From contig NW_003112478.1 of assembly GCF_000003605.2 (NCBI RefSeq), forward strand, positions 184,901 to 215,810: 30,910 nt of DNA, in the 5' to 3' direction. Source of the DNA: Saccoglossus kowalevskii. Its lineage: Eukaryota; Hemichordata; Enteropneusta; Harrimaniidae. Under the pieces are notes generated by a model. The model saw only the letters and a program-made list of their open reading frames with translations, ran no database searches and was not told the DNA's origin. Position numbers and translations under genes: made by a program. Positions 30,384 through 30,910 of the stretch are shown piece by piece; the stretch's first letter is position 1; the number at the start of each line of letters is the position of its first letter.

Positions 30384-30910
30384 GTGGGGCCATTGGGGCC
30401 CCTCTTGTGTCAGAACAAGGGCCATGACAAATTACTGGGGGACCAGAAGTTGGCGTACTGCAGCATTTATAAAAGCCAGAATGCATAAACAAATGATATT
30501 TGTATTGAACAAAATTATATTGAACCCTCACTTGTTGTCCAATAAACAATTTTTATAGTACTGAACAGTGCCCTTAATTAATACCTTCTTCATGACCTCT
30601 TACATCTACCTACTGGGACAATTGATGGAACATTGACAAAGGCAAGCTGCAGCATAATTACCCTTCCAGTGCTCACAAGAAGAGACCACATGTAAGCAAG
30701 TATTTCAGTTATTTTTTCTTTATTTATCATAGAACACAACTAGAGAAAGACATTTTGAAAACAAAAGTTGCAACAAAATGCACAAGGAAATAGTATACAC
30801 CATTTTACCATGAAACAAAGGCAAGATTCAATGGTGTGGTAATGTTCTATAATATTTAATATTGTTTAAATTTTATTTCCTATACTGAAACAAACGCCTG
30901 TCTCGTTTTT
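30384..30910. other. Sequence after the truncated Tc1-like frame
   Basis: AT-rich with no Tc1 continuation in any frame. A GGGGCC pair near 30386-30403 forms a short fold-back (GGGGCCATTGGGGCCCC). No gene seen to the window end. Confidence 0.4.

Overview
The window is AT-rich, intron-bearing animal DNA. It holds one confident host gene, one probable broken or partial multi-exon gene, and many decayed transposable elements. The large introns, a divergent GCLM, and the mixture of Helitron, Penelope-like, Tc1 and tRNA-SINE remnants suggest a marine invertebrate, perhaps a lophotrochozoan such as a mollusc. That placement is inferred from gene and repeat style only, since no species-diagnostic sequence was recognised.

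Positions 1-8500 carry the last four coding exons of the glutamate-cysteine ligase modifier subunit (GCLM) on the + strand. All splice sites and phases are consistent; the N-terminal exon lies upstream of the window. Its introns hold a dispersed repeat copy (1-500), a 22-bp minisatellite, a fold-back sequence, a tRNA-derived SINE-like element, degenerate tandem repeats and a 779-bp segment bounded by near-perfect 21-bp inverted repeats.

Positions 8500-19500 are mostly non-coding. They include a 204-bp tandem duplication, a perfect 13-bp hairpin, and two minus-strand exons (15261-15468 and 15602-15641) that splice in phase across a THEDIDQ motif. I associate that motif with DUF7869-type proteins. 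A promoter-like block with E2F, CRE, CCAAT and TATA-like sites and a consensus splice donor lies at 17281-17596. It is followed by a field in which a TTCTGTCACAG-like motif recurs about every 86 bp.

Positions 19540-23722 are a decayed Helitron on the + strand. It has the Helitron N-terminal region, a Rep nuclease with an HIH (HUH) motif and a YxxKY-type tyrosine pair, a Pif1-like helicase with a damaged Walker A motif, and an OTU-protease-like segment. A TatD/TATDN2-like metal-dependent nuclease remnant follows collinearly (23860-24246), and then degraded reading frames I do not recognise.

Positions 26400-30910 contain a broken THAP zinc finger, an inverted second copy (27500-28009) of the repeat at 1-500, a third partial copy (28651-28833) joined exactly to a Penelope-like GIY-YIG endonuclease remnant, an AT microsatellite, and a Tc1-like transposase truncated after its first catalytic block, where the catalytic Asp is Val. 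All mobile-element coding sequence appears dead. The host-level biology supported here is glutathione synthesis (GCLM). The least explained items are the Helitron/OTU/TatD array and the 86-bp motif field.
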